Counted from the first letter of the stretch, positions 27,969 to 37,374 are shown. The stretch: 64,000 bases of DNA from Nocardioides cavernaquae (GCF_003600895.1 NZ_QYRP01000002.1:2170001-2234000); one strand, 5' to 3'. Notes: generated by a model not told the origin, from the sequence alone. Made by a program: numbers and translations.

Positions 27969-28988
27969 ATGGACGAGTTCGACGAGTCCCTGCTCGACGA
28001 CCCCGACGTCCTTGCGCGAGCGGACGTCCGGCTGCGTGAGCTCGCCGAGTCCGGTGCCCGCGTACGCCGCGAGGCCGGGCTGGCTGCCGAGGCGATCGAC
28101 GCTGCCGTCGCCGAGAGCGGCGACGCGCGTCCGCGCGCGGTGATCGCTGCGGGTCCCGACTCGCGACTGCTCCGTGCGGTCCTCGAGCCGTGGTGCCCGG
28201 TGCCGTTCGTGGCCTGGCCGGGTCCTGCCCTCCCGGGTTGGGCCGGGAGCCTCGATCTCGTCGTGATGCTGGCACCGCAGGGCTCCGACCCTGCTGCCGC
28301 GTCCGCTGTCGCCGAGGCAGTCCGCCGCGGCTGCCAGGTCGTCGTCGCGTGCGCGCCCGGGTCGATGGTGGCCGAGCACGCCGAGGGCCGCTGGAGCTAC
28401 CTGCTGCCGACCACGGCCGGCGACCAGCTCGCCACCGCGGTCCTCATGCTCGACTACCTGCACCGGATCGGACTCGGGCCGGCCTGCGACGCCGAGGAGG
28501 TGGCCCGGTCGCTCGACCAGGTGGCCCTCGACTCCTCGCCGCACAGCGACCTGTCGTCCAACCCGGCCAAGGAGCTGGCGATCGCCCTCGCCGACGCCAC
28601 GCCCGTGGTCTGGGGCGGCTCCGTGCTGGCCGCCCGTGCCGCCCGCCGGATCGCCGAGCAGCTGCGCCGGTCGTCGGGTCGCACCGCGCTCGCCGGCGAT
28701 GCCGAGCACCTGCTGCCGGTCCTGGAGGCGGCCCGTCCGCGTGACGTGTTCGCCGACCCGTTCGACGGCGCTGTCGACACCCGCCCGCTCCTGCTGATCC
28801 TCGATGACGGCGCAGAAGACCCGGTCGTTCGGGAGCAGCGAGGTCGCCTGCAGGCGGCCGCCGCGCGCGCCGGCGTACGGGTGGAGACATTGACCAGTGA
28901 CGCCGGCAGCGAGGTGGCGCGCTATGCGTCGTTGCTCCTCGCCGGCACGTACGCCGCGGAGTTCCTGCGGCTCGGGAGGACCTCATGA
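27969..28988 (+). CDS. SIS-domain protein, phosphoglucose/phosphomannose isomerase-like (TobH-like)
   Basis: Protein of 339 residues from ATG 27969. Similar to the C-terminal half of bifunctional phosphoglucose/phosphomannose isomerases and to mycobacterial Rv3256c (TobH-like). Features: an acidic N-terminus MDEFDESLLDDPDVLARADV, SLDLVVMLAPQGSDPAAASA, VVVACAPGSMVAEHAEGRWS, DSSPHSDLSSNPAKELAIAL, and YASLLLAGTYAAEFLRLG at the end. The catalytic residues of true isomerases are not obvious to me, so enzymatic activity is open. The operon context with manB suggests mannose phosphate supply. It overlaps the DUF808 gene by ATGA. Confidence 0.8.
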   Translation: MDEFDESLLDDPDVLARADVRLRELAESGARVRREAGLAAEAIDAAVAESGDARPRAVIAAGPDSRLLRAVLEPWCPVPFVAWPGPALPGWAGSLDLVVMLAPQGSDPAAASAVAEAVRRGCQVVVACAPGSMVAEHAEGRWSYLLPTTAGDQLATAVLMLDYLHRIGLGPACDAEEVARSLDQVALDSSPHSDLSSNPAKELAIALADATPVVWGGSVLAARAARRIAEQLRRSSGRTALAGDAEHLLPVLEAARPRDVFADPFDGAVDTRPLLLILDDGAEDPVVREQRGRLQAAAARAGVRVETLTSDAGSEVARYASLLLAGTYAAEFLRLGRTS

Positions 28989-30025
28989 GTGCCGGTCTGT
29001 TCGGACTCCTCGACGACGTGGCCGCGCTGGCCCGTCTGGCAGCCGCATCGGTGGACGACGTGAGCGCTGCCGCGGGCCGCGCGACCGCCAAGGCCGCTGG
29101 CGTGGTGGTCGACGACACGGCCGTCACCCCGCAGTACGTCCACGGCGTCGCGGCGCAGCGTGAGCTCCCGATCATCAAGAAGATCGCGGTCGGCTCGCTG
29201 CGCAACAAGATCTTCTTCATCCTCCCCGCCCTCCTGGTGCTCAGCCAGTTCGCCGAGTGGGCTCTCACCCCGATCCTGATGATCGGCGGCACCTACCTGG
29301 CGTTCGAGGGAGCCGAGAAGGTCTGGGAGCGGATCCGGGGTCACGACGACCACGTCGCTGACCTGCCCGCTGCCGCGCCCCACGCCCACGTGGACGAGGC
29401 AGAGGACGAGCGCACGCTGATTGCCGGCGCCGTCCGCACCGACTTCATCCTGTCCGCCGAGATCATGGTGATCGCGCTCAACGAGATCGCTGCCGAGGGC
29501 TTCGTCTCCCGGCTGGTGATCCTCGCGGTCGTCGCGGTCTTCATCACCATCGCGGTCTACGGCGTGGTGGCCCTGATCGTGAAGATGGATGACGTCGGCC
29601 TGCACCTCGCGGGGCGCAGCTCGCGGGCCTCGCAGAAGATCGGTCTCGGACTCGTCGCCGGCATGCCCAAGCTGCTCGCGGTGATCTCCACGGTCGGCGT
29701 CGTGGCCATGCTCTGGGTCGGTGGCCACATCCTGATGGTCGGCGCCGACGAGCTCGGCTTCCACGCGCCGTACGAACTGGTCCACCACCTCGAGCACGAG
29801 GTCGAGGTGGCCCTGCACGGTGCGGGCGCTCTCGCCGGTCTGGCCGCCTGGCTGGTCAACACGATCGCCTCCGCGATCATCGGCCTGATCGTCGGCGCGG
29901 TGGTGGTTGCGGTGATGCACGTCCTGCCGATCAGCCACGGTGCGCACGAGGGTGCCGGCAAGACGGCGCCCGAAGACGCAGCGGAAGACGCATCGGGCGA
30001 CGCCCCCGAAGTCGCGCAGGATTGA
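28985..30025 (+). CDS. DUF808 family membrane protein
   Basis: Protein of 346 residues, length typical of DUF808 (YedI-like). The conserved start is LFGLLDDVAALARLAAASVD, followed by KAAGVVVDDTAVTPQYVHG, PIIKKIAVGSLRNKIFFILP, GGTYLAFEGAEKVWE, and at least five hydrophobic segments (e.g. LVILAVVAVFITIAVYGVVA and IASAIIGLIVGAVVVAVMHV). The tail is acidic and Ala-rich. No biochemical function is known; a transport role has been suggested for the family by its fold only. It ends the manB operon; ahcY follows after 108 nt with its own promoter-like box. Confidence 0.88.
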   Translation: MSAGLFGLLDDVAALARLAAASVDDVSAAAGRATAKAAGVVVDDTAVTPQYVHGVAAQRELPIIKKIAVGSLRNKIFFILPALLVLSQFAEWALTPILMIGGTYLAFEGAEKVWERIRGHDDHVADLPAAAPHAHVDEAEDERTLIAGAVRTDFILSAEIMVIALNEIAAEGFVSRLVILAVVAVFITIAVYGVVALIVKMDDVGLHLAGRSSRASQKIGLGLVAGMPKLLAVISTVGVVAMLWVGGHILMVGADELGFHAPYELVHHLEHEVEVALHGAGALAGLAAWLVNTIASAIIGLIVGAVVVAVMHVLPISHGAHEGAGKTAPEDAAEDASGDAPEVAQD

Positions 30026-30046
30026 TCGCTCCGGTTGGCGAACTTG

Positions 30047-30052
30047 TAGGCT
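30047..30052 (+). promoter_or_regulatory. -10 box upstream of ahcY
   Basis: TAGGCT, within CTTGTAGGCT, lies 81 nt before the ahcY ATG, leaving an untranslated leader of about 75 nt. The leader does not match SAH or SAM riboswitch consensus elements that I can recognise. Confidence 0.45.
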
Positions 30053-30133
30053 GGGCGAACGTCCTGCGCGGGAGATCCCGAACGAGTGCAGATGCACCGC
30101 AGACCGCCCTTTCCAGCATGAGGAAATTCATTC

Positions 30134-31585
30134 ATGGACTACAAGGTTGCTGACCTGAGCCTGGCCGAGTTCGGCCGCAAGGAGCTCACCCTCGCCGAGC
30201 ACGAGATGCCCGGCCTCGTCTCGCTCCGCACGACGTACGGCGACGCCCAGCCGCTCAAGGGCGCCCGGATCGCCGGCTCGCTGCACATGACCATCCAGAC
30301 GGGCGTTCTCATCGAGACGCTGGTCGCCCTCGGCGCCGACGTGCGCTGGGCCACCTGCAACATCTTCTCCACCCAGGACCACGCCGCCGCCGCGGTCGTC
30401 GTTGGCCGGCCCGAAACGGGCGGCACCGCCGAGAACCCCAAGGGCACGCCCGTCTTCGCCTGGAAGGGCGAGACCCTGGCGGAGTACTGGGACGAGGCCG
30501 AGAAGGTCTTCGACTTCACCGACGAGGCCGGCAACCCGGTCGGCCCGAACATGCTCCTCGACGACGGCGGGGACATCACGATGCTCCTCCACCTGGGTGT
30601 CGAGTTCGAGAAGGCCGGCGCGGTGCCCGGTCAGGACTCCACCGACAACGAGGAGTTCAAGGAGGTCCTCCGGGTCCTCGCTCGTTCCCTGGAGAACAGC
30701 AAGACCCGCTGGACGAACATCGCCAACGACGTCAAGGGTGTCTCCGAGGAGACCACCACCGGCGTCCTGCGCCTTTACGACCGCTTCAAGGAGGGCTCGC
30801 TCCTCTTCCCGGCGATCAACGTCAACGACTCGGTCACCAAGTCGAAGTTCGACAACAAGTACGGCTGCCGCCACTCGCTGATCGACGGCATCAACCGCGG
30901 CACCGACGTCATGATCGGCGGCAAGGTTGCCGTCGTGTGTGGCTACGGCGACGTCGGCAAGGGCTCGGCCGAGTCCCTGCGTGGCCAGGGCGCTCGCGTG
31001 ATCATCACCGAGATCGACCCGATCTGCGCGCTGCAGGCGGCCATGGACGGCTACGAGGTCAAGCGCCTCGAGACCGTCGTGGACTACGCCGACATCTTCA
31101 TCACCACGACGGGCAACTTCGACATCATCAAGGTCGAGCACTTCGAGAAGATGAAGCACCAGGCGATCGTCGGCAACATCGGTCACTTCGACAACGAGAT
31201 CGACATGGCCGGTCTGGCCAAGATCCCGGGCATCGTCAAGGACGAGATCAAGCCGCAGGTCCACCAGTGGATCTTCCCCGACGGCAAGAAGGTCATCGTG
31301 CTGTCCGAGGGTCGTCTGCTGAACCTCGGCAACGCCACGGGCCACCCGTCGTTCGTCATGTCGAACTCCTTCACCAACCAGGTGCTGGCGCAGATCGAGC
31401 TCTACACGAAGACCGAGGAGTACCCGGTCGGCGTCTACGTCCTGCCGAAGCACCTCGACGAAGAGGTTGCGCGTCTGCACCTCGACGCCCTCGGTGTCGA
31501 GCTGACGATCCTCACCCAGGAGCAGGCCGACTACCTCGGCGTCCCCGTCGAGGGCCCGTTCAAGTCGGACCTCTACCGCTACTGA
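30134..31585 (+). CDS. ahcY: Adenosylhomocysteinase
   Basis: Protein of 483 residues, with the insertion typical of the actinobacterial form. It hydrolyses S-adenosylhomocysteine to adenosine and homocysteine, clearing the inhibitor of methyltransferases; cytosolic tetramer with NAD. Signs: [61 protein letters not shown]-binding [40 protein letters not shown] and the C-terminal [10 protein letters not shown] (Lys/Tyr reaching the neighbouring subunit). A GAGGAAA ribosome binding site lies 7 nt before the ATG. It stands before mtrA as sahH does in mycobacteria. Confidence 0.97.
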   Translation: MDYKVADLSLAEFGRKELTLAEHEMPGLVSLRTTYGDAQPLKGARIAGSLHMTIQTGVLIETLVALGADVRWATCNIFSTQDHAAAAVVVGRPETGGTAENPKGTPVFAWKGETLAEYWDEAEKVFDFTDEAGNPVGPNMLLDDGGDITMLLHLGVEFEKAGAVPGQDSTDNEEFKEVLRVLARSLENSKTRWTNIANDVKGVSEETTTGVLRLYDRFKEGSLLFPAINVNDSVTKSKFDNKYGCRHSLIDGINRGTDVMIGGKVAVVCGYGDVGKGSAESLRGQGARVIITEIDPICALQAAMDGYEVKRLETVVDYADIFITTTGNFDIIKVEHFEKMKHQAIVGNIGHFDNEIDMAGLAKIPGIVKDEIKPQVHQWIFPDGKKVIVLSEGRLLNLGNATGHPSFVMSNSFTNQVLAQIELYTKTEEYPVGVYVLPKHLDEEVARLHLDALGVELTILTQEQADYLGVPVEGPFKSDLYRY

Positions 31586-31608
31586 GATCCAGCGCTACTG
31601 ATATCCCT
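31577..31608. repeat. 16-bp imperfect tandem duplication at the ahcY end
   Basis: CGCTACTGAGATCCAG (31577-31592) is followed directly by CGCTACTGATATCCCT (31593-31608), 13 of 16 bases identical. The ahcY TGA stop falls in the first copy, and the second repeats the coding end. Confidence 0.7.
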
Positions 31609-31643
31609 ACGGGGCGCCTCGGGGCGGGACGGAGAAGAACACA

Positions 31644-32348
31644 GTGACTGAGCAGCCGGTCGGCTATGCCACGAAGGGGCGCGTCCTCGTCGTCGACGAC
31701 GACGCGTCCCTCGCCGAGATGCTCACCATCGTGTTGCGCCAGGAGGGCTTCGACAGCCGCGTGTGCACACGTGGCGACCTGGCCCTCGCGGCGTTCCGTG
31801 AATACCGCCCCGATGTGCTCCTGCTCGACCTGATGCTGCCCGGCAAGGACGGCATCGACGTGTGCAAGGAGATCCGCGCCGAGTCCGGCGTACCGATCGT
31901 CATGCTCACCGCCAAGGGCGACACCGTCGACGTGGTCGTCGGCCTCGAATCCGGGGCCGACGACTACGTCGTCAAGCCGTTCAAGCCCAAGGAGCTCGTC
32001 GCCCGCATCCGTGCGCGCGTACGACGCCTGGACGCTCCCGCGTCCGAGAACCTCCAGATCGGCGACCTGTCCGTCGACGTCGCGGGCCACTCCGTCACCC
32101 GTGACGGCCAGGCGATCAACCTGACTCCGCTCGAGTTCGACCTGCTGGTCTGCCTGGCTCGCAAGCCCTGGCAGGTGTTCACTCGCGAGGTGCTGCTCGA
32201 GCAGGTCTGGGGCTACCGTCACGCGGCCGACACCCGGCTGGTCAACGTGCACGTGCAGCGGCTCCGCTCGAAGGTGGAGCACGACCCCGAGAACCCCGAG
32301 ATCGTGGTGACCGTCCGCGGTGTCGGCTACAAGGCAGGACATTCCTGA
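31644..32348 (+). CDS. mtrA: Response regulator MtrA (OmpR/PhoB family)
   Basis: Protein of 234 residues. Receiver domain: RVLVVDDDASLAEMLTIV, phospho-acceptor Asp at about residue 62 in DVLLLDLMLPGKDG, VMLTAKGDTVDVVVGLESGA and YVVKPFKPKELVAR. The C-terminal winged helix includes LTPLEFDLLVCLARKPWQVF, LLEQVWGYRHAADTRLVNVH and TVRGVGYKAG. MtrA controls cell-division and wall-hydrolase genes in actinobacteria and is usually essential in mycobacteria. It forms an operon with mtrB (2-nt gap) and lpqB. Start is GTG 31644 after GGAGAAG. Confidence 0.96.
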   Translation: MTEQPVGYATKGRVLVVDDDASLAEMLTIVLRQEGFDSRVCTRGDLALAAFREYRPDVLLLDLMLPGKDGIDVCKEIRAESGVPIVMLTAKGDTVDVVVGLESGADDYVVKPFKPKELVARIRARVRRLDAPASENLQIGDLSVDVAGHSVTRDGQAINLTPLEFDLLVCLARKPWQVFTREVLLEQVWGYRHAADTRLVNVHVQRLRSKVEHDPENPEIVVTVRGVGYKAGHS

Positions 32349-32350
32349 GC

Positions 32351-33973
32351 GTGCCGCACGGGTCGGGGCGCAACCTCTCGGCCGCGCTGCGCAGGGGGCT
32401 GACCTTCTGGCGTCGGTCCATCCAGGCACGCCTCGTGGTGAGCACGGTGCTGCTCGGCACGGTCGTGATCAGCGGCATGGGCTGGTTCCTGCTGCGCCAG
32501 ACCGAGCAGGGCCTCGTCGATGCCCGGGTCCGCTCCGCCATCGCGGAGGCGGCCAACGAGACGGTTGAGGCGGAGAAACGACTGGCGTCCGTGCCCGGCA
32601 CGGACGCCGATGCCGCCCAGCAGATCGCGCTGCTCTTCGAACCGATCGTCGAGCGCGGCACCTCCCGCGGCTTCGGCGTGGTGCTGGTCGGACCGATCAC
32701 CGAGGGGCCGGACGCCAGCGAAGGCGGCACCCGGACCTCGCCGGGCCTCGACACCGCCGGCGTACCCGAGTCGCTGCGCGACCACTTCGCCGATGCCAAC
32801 AGGACCGCCTGGACGTTCACACGGGTCCACCAGCGCCTGGGCGAGGGCGAGGTCGACACGGCGGGTGTTGCCGTCGGGCACCTCGTCCACCTGCCTGCGG
32901 ATCGAGGCCGTTATGCCCTGTACTTCCTCTTCCCCATGGACCAGGAGGAGGAGACGCTCGCGCTCGTCACCCGGGCCCTGCTCACCGCCGGGGTCCTCCT
33001 GCTGGTCCTCGTCGCGGGCCTGACCTGGCTGGTCACGCGCCAGGTGGTCACGCCGATCCGGCTGGCACGGCGGGTCGCGGAGCGGCTTGCCGCCGGTCAG
33101 CTCGAGGAGCGGCTGCGGGTTCGGGGCGAGGACGACATCGCCCGTCTGGCCCAGTCCTTCAACCAGATGGCGGCCAACCTGCAGCGGCAGATCCGCCAGC
33201 TGGAGGAGCTCTCGCGGGTCCAGCGCCGGTTCACCTCCGACGTGTCGCACGAGCTGCGCACCCCGCTGACCACGGTGCGCATGGCGGGCGACGTCCTGCA
33301 CGACGCCCGCGGCGACTTCGACCCGGTCACCGCGCGTGCGGCCGAGCTGCTGCAGACCGAGCTCGACCGCTTCGAGGGGCTGCTCAGCGACCTGCTCGAG
33401 ATCAGCCGGTTCGACGCGGGTGCTGCGGTCCTCGACGTCGACGACGTCAACCTGGTCGACCTCGCCCACCGGATCGTCGACATGACGCGGCCGCTCGCCG
33501 AGCAGCGGGGCACCGAGGTGCGGGTCCTGGCGACCAACGCTCCCGTGCTCGCCGAGGCCGACCACCGTCGCGTCGAGCGCATCCTGCGCAACCTGGTCAC
33601 GAACGCGATCGACCACGCCGAGTCCTCGGGGGTCGTGGTCTACGTCGCGGGCAACGAGCATGCCGCCTCCGTGGCCGTCCGCGACCACGGCATCGGGCTG
33701 GCGGCGGGGGAGTCGGCCCTCGTGTTCAACCGCTTCTGGCGTGCGGACCCTGCGCGCGCCCGGACCTCGGGCGGCACGGGTCTCGGGCTCGCGATCTCCC
33801 TCGAGGACACCCATCTCCACGGCGGCTGGCTCCAGGCCTGGGGGCAGCCGGGCAAGGGTGCCCAGTTCCGGCTCACCCTGCCGCGTCACGCCGGCGGGAT
33901 GCTCCGGCAGTCGCCCCTCCCGCTCGTGCCGACGGATGTCAGCGCCACCCCTGCTGGCCGGGAGCAGTCGTGA
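32351..33973 (+). CDS. mtrB: Sensor histidine kinase MtrB
   Basis: Protein of 540 residues. Membrane segment 1 is near residues 27-47 (LVVSTVLLGTVVISGMGWFL), an extracellular sensor region of about 160 residues follows, and segment 2 is LLTAGVLLLVLVAGLTWLVT. A HAMP domain leads to the phospho-acceptor helix FTSDVSHELRTPLTTVRMAG (His about 300) and the ATPase domain: N-box RNLVTNAIDHAE, G1 VRDHGIGL and G2 GTGLGLAI. MtrB phosphorylates MtrA. Its stop overlaps the lpqB GTG, so sensor and lipoprotein are coupled. Start is GTG 32351, 2 nt after mtrA. Confidence 0.96.
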   Translation: MPHGSGRNLSAALRRGLTFWRRSIQARLVVSTVLLGTVVISGMGWFLLRQTEQGLVDARVRSAIAEAANETVEAEKRLASVPGTDADAAQQIALLFEPIVERGTSRGFGVVLVGPITEGPDASEGGTRTSPGLDTAGVPESLRDHFADANRTAWTFTRVHQRLGEGEVDTAGVAVGHLVHLPADRGRYALYFLFPMDQEEETLALVTRALLTAGVLLLVLVAGLTWLVTRQVVTPIRLARRVAERLAAGQLEERLRVRGEDDIARLAQSFNQMAANLQRQIRQLEELSRVQRRFTSDVSHELRTPLTTVRMAGDVLHDARGDFDPVTARAAELLQTELDRFEGLLSDLLEISRFDAGAAVLDVDDVNLVDLAHRIVDMTRPLAEQRGTEVRVLATNAPVLAEADHRRVERILRNLVTNAIDHAESSGVVVYVAGNEHAASVAVRDHGIGLAAGESALVFNRFWRADPARARTSGGTGLGLAISLEDTHLHGGWLQAWGQPGKGAQFRLTLPRHAGGMLRQSPLPLVPTDVSATPAGREQS

Positions 33974-35709
33974 GCACGCTGCGCGACCTCCGGGTCCTCC
34001 TTGCCGGCCTGCTGCTGACCAGCGTGGCCACCGGCTGCGTCCGTCTGCCCGACTCGGGCCAGGTGCGCAGGGTTCCGGAGGAGCGTCCGGCAGTCCTCGA
34101 GGAGGGCATCCCCTACCTGCCGCCGGGCCCGTCCCGCGGAGAAGGTCCACGGGATGTCGTGCGGGGCTTCCTCGACGCGATGATGGCCAGCCCGCTCCAG
34201 CTCTCCACGGCCCGGGAGTTCCTCACCGAGGACGGCGCGCAGGCATGGCGGCCCCAGCGGCGAGTGGTCACCTACACCGCAGCCACGCTGGGCACGGTCG
34301 CGGGCACGGCCGAGATCGACCTCGGCGGCGCGCAGTGGATCGACGCCCGCGGCCGGTGGCGCGGGGAGCTGCCCGCGCGGCAACGCGTCGTACAGCTGCC
34401 GCTCGTGGTCGAGGACGGCGAGTGGCGCATCGACCAGGTGCCTGACGCGATGCTCGTGCCCGAGACCTGGTTCGCGGAGCACTACCAGCAGGTCTCGCTG
34501 GACTTCCTGGACCCGACGACGAGCATCATCGTTCCCGAGCCCGTCTTCGTCCCGCGCGGCGAGCAGATGGCGACTGCCCTGGTCCGTGGGTTGATCGCCG
34601 GCCCGCCCGACGCCGCCGGAGCCGGACTGGTCTCGCTGCTGCGCGGCGCCCACCTGATCGGTGGGGCCGTGACGATCGAGGACGGCGTCGCGTCGGTCGC
34701 GCTGGACGGGGACATCACCGCGACCACGGAGGAGAGCCGCGAGCTCCTTGCCGCCCAGCTGGCGTGGACGCTGCGTCAGGTGCCGATCGTGTCCGCGCTG
34801 CGCGTGCGCCTCGGGTCCGCCCCGCTCGCGCTGAAGGGTGGCCTCACGGAGTTCCCGGTCGGCATCGGAGCGGCCTACGACCCTCGATCCGCAGGTGCCG
34901 CCGACGACCTCTTCGGCCTGCGCAACGGGCACCTGGTCGGTCTGGTCGGGGGAAGCCCGGTTCCCGCGACGGGCCCGCTCGGCACCGGACCGCGGCTGCG
35001 CGACGTCGCGGTGTCGCTGCCAGGGAGCATGGCCGCGGGCGTGAGGTCGTCGGGACGTGACCTCCTGGTGGCACCGGTCGATGACGAGACCGGCAGCGCG
35101 CTGAAGACTCCGATCCGCGGCGCAGAGGACCTCGCGCATCCGGCGTGGGACTCCGAAGGCCGGCTCTGGGTGCTCGACCGGCGTCGCACCGGAGCAGTGG
35201 TCTCGGTCCTGGTCGACAACCGCGTCACGGAGGTGGAGGTGCCGGGGGTGTCGGGTGAGGCAGTCGTCGACCTGCTGGTCTCGCGTGACGGCACCCGCCT
35301 CGTCGCCGCCGTACGCCGCGTGGGCGGGGACGAGGTGAGGATCAGCCGCCTGGACTGGCACACCGGCAGGGTCCGTGCGTCCGCCGCGCAGCAGATCGCC
35401 CGCCTCGACAGCAGCGGCACCCCGATCCGGGACCTGGCCTGGCGCTCGCCGACCGAGCTCCTCGTCCTCAGTGCCCTCTCCACGCGGCTCGCTGAGGTGC
35501 GCACCGTGTCCGTGGACGGGTCTCCCGCCCGGGTCCGTGATGCTGGTCCGCCTGAGCTGGTCCGCGCCGACGTACGCCGCCTCGTCGCCTCACCCGCCGA
35601 TCGCGCGCTGGCGTGGGCGGAGACCGCTGACGGTGTCCTGGTCGGCGTTGGCCCGATTGGCTCGGCCACCCCGCCCGCCGGGGCACAGCAGATCACCTAC
35701 GTCGGCTGA
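33970..35709 (+). CDS. lpqB: Lipoprotein LpqB, partner of MtrAB
   Basis: Protein of 579 residues. An N-terminal lipoprotein signal (VLLAGLLLTSVATGCVRLPD, lipobox ATGC) is followed by a GerMN-containing region (SLDFLDPTTSIIVPEPVFVP; ATALVRGLIAGPPDAAGAGL) and a C-terminal beta-propeller-like part (LLVSRDGTRLVAAVRRVGGD, IRDLAWRSPTELLVLSAL). LpqB binds the MtrB sensor domain in mycobacteria and affects cell-wall properties. It overlaps mtrB by GTGA, matching the invariant mtrA-mtrB-lpqB order. It is followed by comF after about 80 nt. Confidence 0.94.
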   Translation: MSTLRDLRVLLAGLLLTSVATGCVRLPDSGQVRRVPEERPAVLEEGIPYLPPGPSRGEGPRDVVRGFLDAMMASPLQLSTAREFLTEDGAQAWRPQRRVVTYTAATLGTVAGTAEIDLGGAQWIDARGRWRGELPARQRVVQLPLVVEDGEWRIDQVPDAMLVPETWFAEHYQQVSLDFLDPTTSIIVPEPVFVPRGEQMATALVRGLIAGPPDAAGAGLVSLLRGAHLIGGAVTIEDGVASVALDGDITATTEESRELLAAQLAWTLRQVPIVSALRVRLGSAPLALKGGLTEFPVGIGAAYDPRSAGAADDLFGLRNGHLVGLVGGSPVPATGPLGTGPRLRDVAVSLPGSMAAGVRSSGRDLLVAPVDDETGSALKTPIRGAEDLAHPAWDSEGRLWVLDRRRTGAVVSVLVDNRVTEVEVPGVSGEAVVDLLVSRDGTRLVAAVRRVGGDEVRISRLDWHTGRVRASAAQQIARLDSSGTPIRDLAWRSPTELLVLSALSTRLAEVRTVSVDGSPARVRDAGPPELVRADVRRLVASPADRALAWAETADGVLVGVGPIGSATPPAGAQQITYVG

Positions 35710-35790
35710 AGGCGGGCCGTCGGGGCGGTCGTCCACAGGCGGCTCTGCCCGTGGTTGCCCGCGGGTTCCCGACGGGCTTCGGTGGAGCCC

Positions 35791-36540
35791 GTGATCCGCA
35801 TCGGCGTCGACCCGCTGCTCGACCTCCTGGCAGGCAGCTCCTGCGTCGGCTGCCGTCGCCCGGGGCGCCAGCTCTGCCCGGCCTGCGCGACGGCCGTCAG
35901 CGGCCGGGCCCGAGCGGTCCGACCGACTCCGTGCCCACCCGGCCTCGCGCCGTGCTGCGCCGCGGGGGAGTACTCCGGGATGCTGCGGGCCCTCGTCCTC
36001 GGCCACAAGGAGCATCATCGCCTGCCCCTGCGCGCCCCTCTCGGCTCGCTGCTCGCCGACGCCGTCCTCGTGCTGCTCGCGGGAGACGCGATCGGCCCGG
36101 TCGTGCTGGTTCCGGTGCCCTCCCGGCCGGGCAGCGCCCTGCGGCGTGGCCACGACCCGACCTGGGACATCACCCGGTCCGCGGCGCGTGAGCTGGGCCG
36201 GCGCGGGGCCCGTGCGTCGGCGCACCGGTTGCTGAGGGTGGGGCGGGTCGGAGACCAGCGCGAGCTCGATGCTGCCGGCCGTGCCGCCAACCTCCGGGAT
36301 GCGATGTCGGTCGACGGACCGCGGCTCGCCCGGCTGGCGCGCCGCCACGAGCGCGCGGTGATCGTGCTCTGCGACGACGTGCTGACCACCGGATCGACGG
36401 CCCGTGAGGCGCAGCGAGCCCTTGCCGCGACCGGTGTGGGCATCGCCGGGGTCGCGGTGGTGGCCGCGACGCGGCGACGCGCACCACCTCATGGCGAAAC
36501 TTCAGGGAGATTGCTTTCATCGATGGGCCGAAGGGTCTAG
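35791..36540 (+). CDS. comF: ComF-family phosphoribosyltransferase-like protein
   Basis: About 249 residues from GTG 35791; starts at 35755 or 35782 in the same frame cannot be excluded. An N-terminal zinc site (SSCVGCRRPGRQLCPACA) precedes a type I PRTase fold with the PRPP-binding motif VIVLCDDVLTTGSTAREA; LVLGHKEHHRLPLRAPLG and LVPVPSRPGSALRRGHDPTW are typical. ComF is needed for DNA uptake in competent bacteria; in actinobacteria its role is not established. The gene lies between lpqB and hpf as Rv3242c does. The last 20 codons are less GC-rich than the rest and may contain the hpf promoter. Confidence 0.85.
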   Translation: MIRIGVDPLLDLLAGSSCVGCRRPGRQLCPACATAVSGRARAVRPTPCPPGLAPCCAAGEYSGMLRALVLGHKEHHRLPLRAPLGSLLADAVLVLLAGDAIGPVVLVPVPSRPGSALRRGHDPTWDITRSAARELGRRGARASAHRLLRVGRVGDQRELDAAGRAANLRDAMSVDGPRLARLARRHERAVIVLCDDVLTTGSTAREAQRALAATGVGIAGVAVVAATRRRAPPHGETSGRLLSSMGRRV

Positions 36541-36647
36541 CGTCGGTGCATGGAGTCCATTCGGGTCCGTGGTGATGTCAGCGAACGGCCCGTGGTCGGG
36601 CCGCGCAGGCAGGCCGAAACCCGCCGAACGGGCTCCTTCTCCGTTCC

Positions 36648-36671
36648 CGTCACCGTCCCCTGACGGTGACG
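36648..36671 (+). terminator. 10-bp hairpin between comF and hpf
   Basis: Perfect stem CGTCACCGTC / GACGGTGACG with a 4-nt loop, 108 nt after the comF stop and 43 nt before the hpf ATG. There is no T-run. It may end the comF transcript or act in the hpf leader. Confidence 0.45.
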
Positions 36672-36713
36672 TGCTGCACCCTGCACACGACACCGAGAAA
36701 CACGGAGGTCTCC

Positions 36714-37328
36714 ATGGAAATTGTGGTCAACGCCCGGCACTGCGAAGTGTCCGACCGGTTCCGCAGCCACGTCGAGGAGAAGCTCGTTCGCCTGGAGAAG
36801 CACGATCATCGGATCATCCGCATGGCAGTTGAAGTAGAGAAGGAACGCAACCCACGACAGACCGACCGTGCTGTCCGCGTCGAGCTGACGGCGTTCTCCA
36901 AGGGCCCGGTGATCCGCGCGGAGGCCGCAGCGGTCGACAAGATGGCGGCCCTGGACCTCGCGCTCGACAAGATGGCGTCCCAGATGCGCCGCGCGGCGGA
37001 TCGTCGCCGCGTGCACCACGGCCGCCACACGCCGGTCTCGGTGGGAGAGGCTCTTGGGCGCAGCGTTCCCGAGCCTGTCCTCCTTTCCGAGGACACCGTC
37101 CTCGAGCGCCAGGTCGGACCGATCACCGTGACCGGGGACGGTCCACTGGTGGTCCGCGAGAAGTCACACCCCGCAGCGCCGATGACGCTCGACCAGGCCC
37201 TCTACGAGATGGAGCTGGTTGGACACGACTTCTATCTGTACGTCGACAAGGAGAGCGAGCGCCCCGCAGTCGTCTACCGCCGCAAGGGCTATGACTACGG
37301 CGTGATCTCGCTGGATCTGGTCAGTTGA
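36714..37328 (+). CDS. hpf: Ribosome hibernation-promoting factor, long form
   Basis: Protein of 204 residues, the long form that dimerises 70S ribosomes into 100S particles in stationary phase. The N-terminal S30AE domain (MEIVVNARHCEVSDRFRSHV; KLVRLEKHDHRIIRMAVEVE) is joined by a linker to the C-terminal dimerisation domain (MTLDQALYEMELVGHDFYLY; RPAVVYRRKGYDYGVISLDL). The ATG at 36714 has a clear GGAGG; an upstream in-frame ATG at 36666 adds a non-conserved segment. Neighbours are comF and, two genes later, secA, matching Rv3241c. Stress control is expected from the family but only weakly indicated here. Confidence 0.95.
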   Translation: MEIVVNARHCEVSDRFRSHVEEKLVRLEKHDHRIIRMAVEVEKERNPRQTDRAVRVELTAFSKGPVIRAEAAAVDKMAALDLALDKMASQMRRAADRRRVHHGRHTPVSVGEALGRSVPEPVLLSEDTVLERQVGPITVTGDGPLVVREKSHPAAPMTLDQALYEMELVGHDFYLYVDKESERPAVVYRRKGYDYGVISLDLVS

Positions 37329-37335
37329 CCTGTCG

Positions 37336-37364
37336 TGGCACGGTCCCCACTCGGGACCGTGCCA
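37336..37364 (+). terminator. Terminator after hpf
   Basis: Perfect 12-bp stem TGGCACGGTCCC / GGGACCGTGCCA with a 5-nt loop, 7 nt after the hpf stop. It ends 10 nt before the next start codon, so it may also affect that gene. There is no T-run. Confidence 0.7.
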
Positions 37365-37374
37365 TGATGCACAT

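Noticed and set aside
30053..30133. Possible SAH or SAM riboswitch in the ahcY leader
   Set aside because: The leader lacks the conserved sequence elements I know for either class and has no obvious conserved pseudoknot; a structure search would be needed to revive it.
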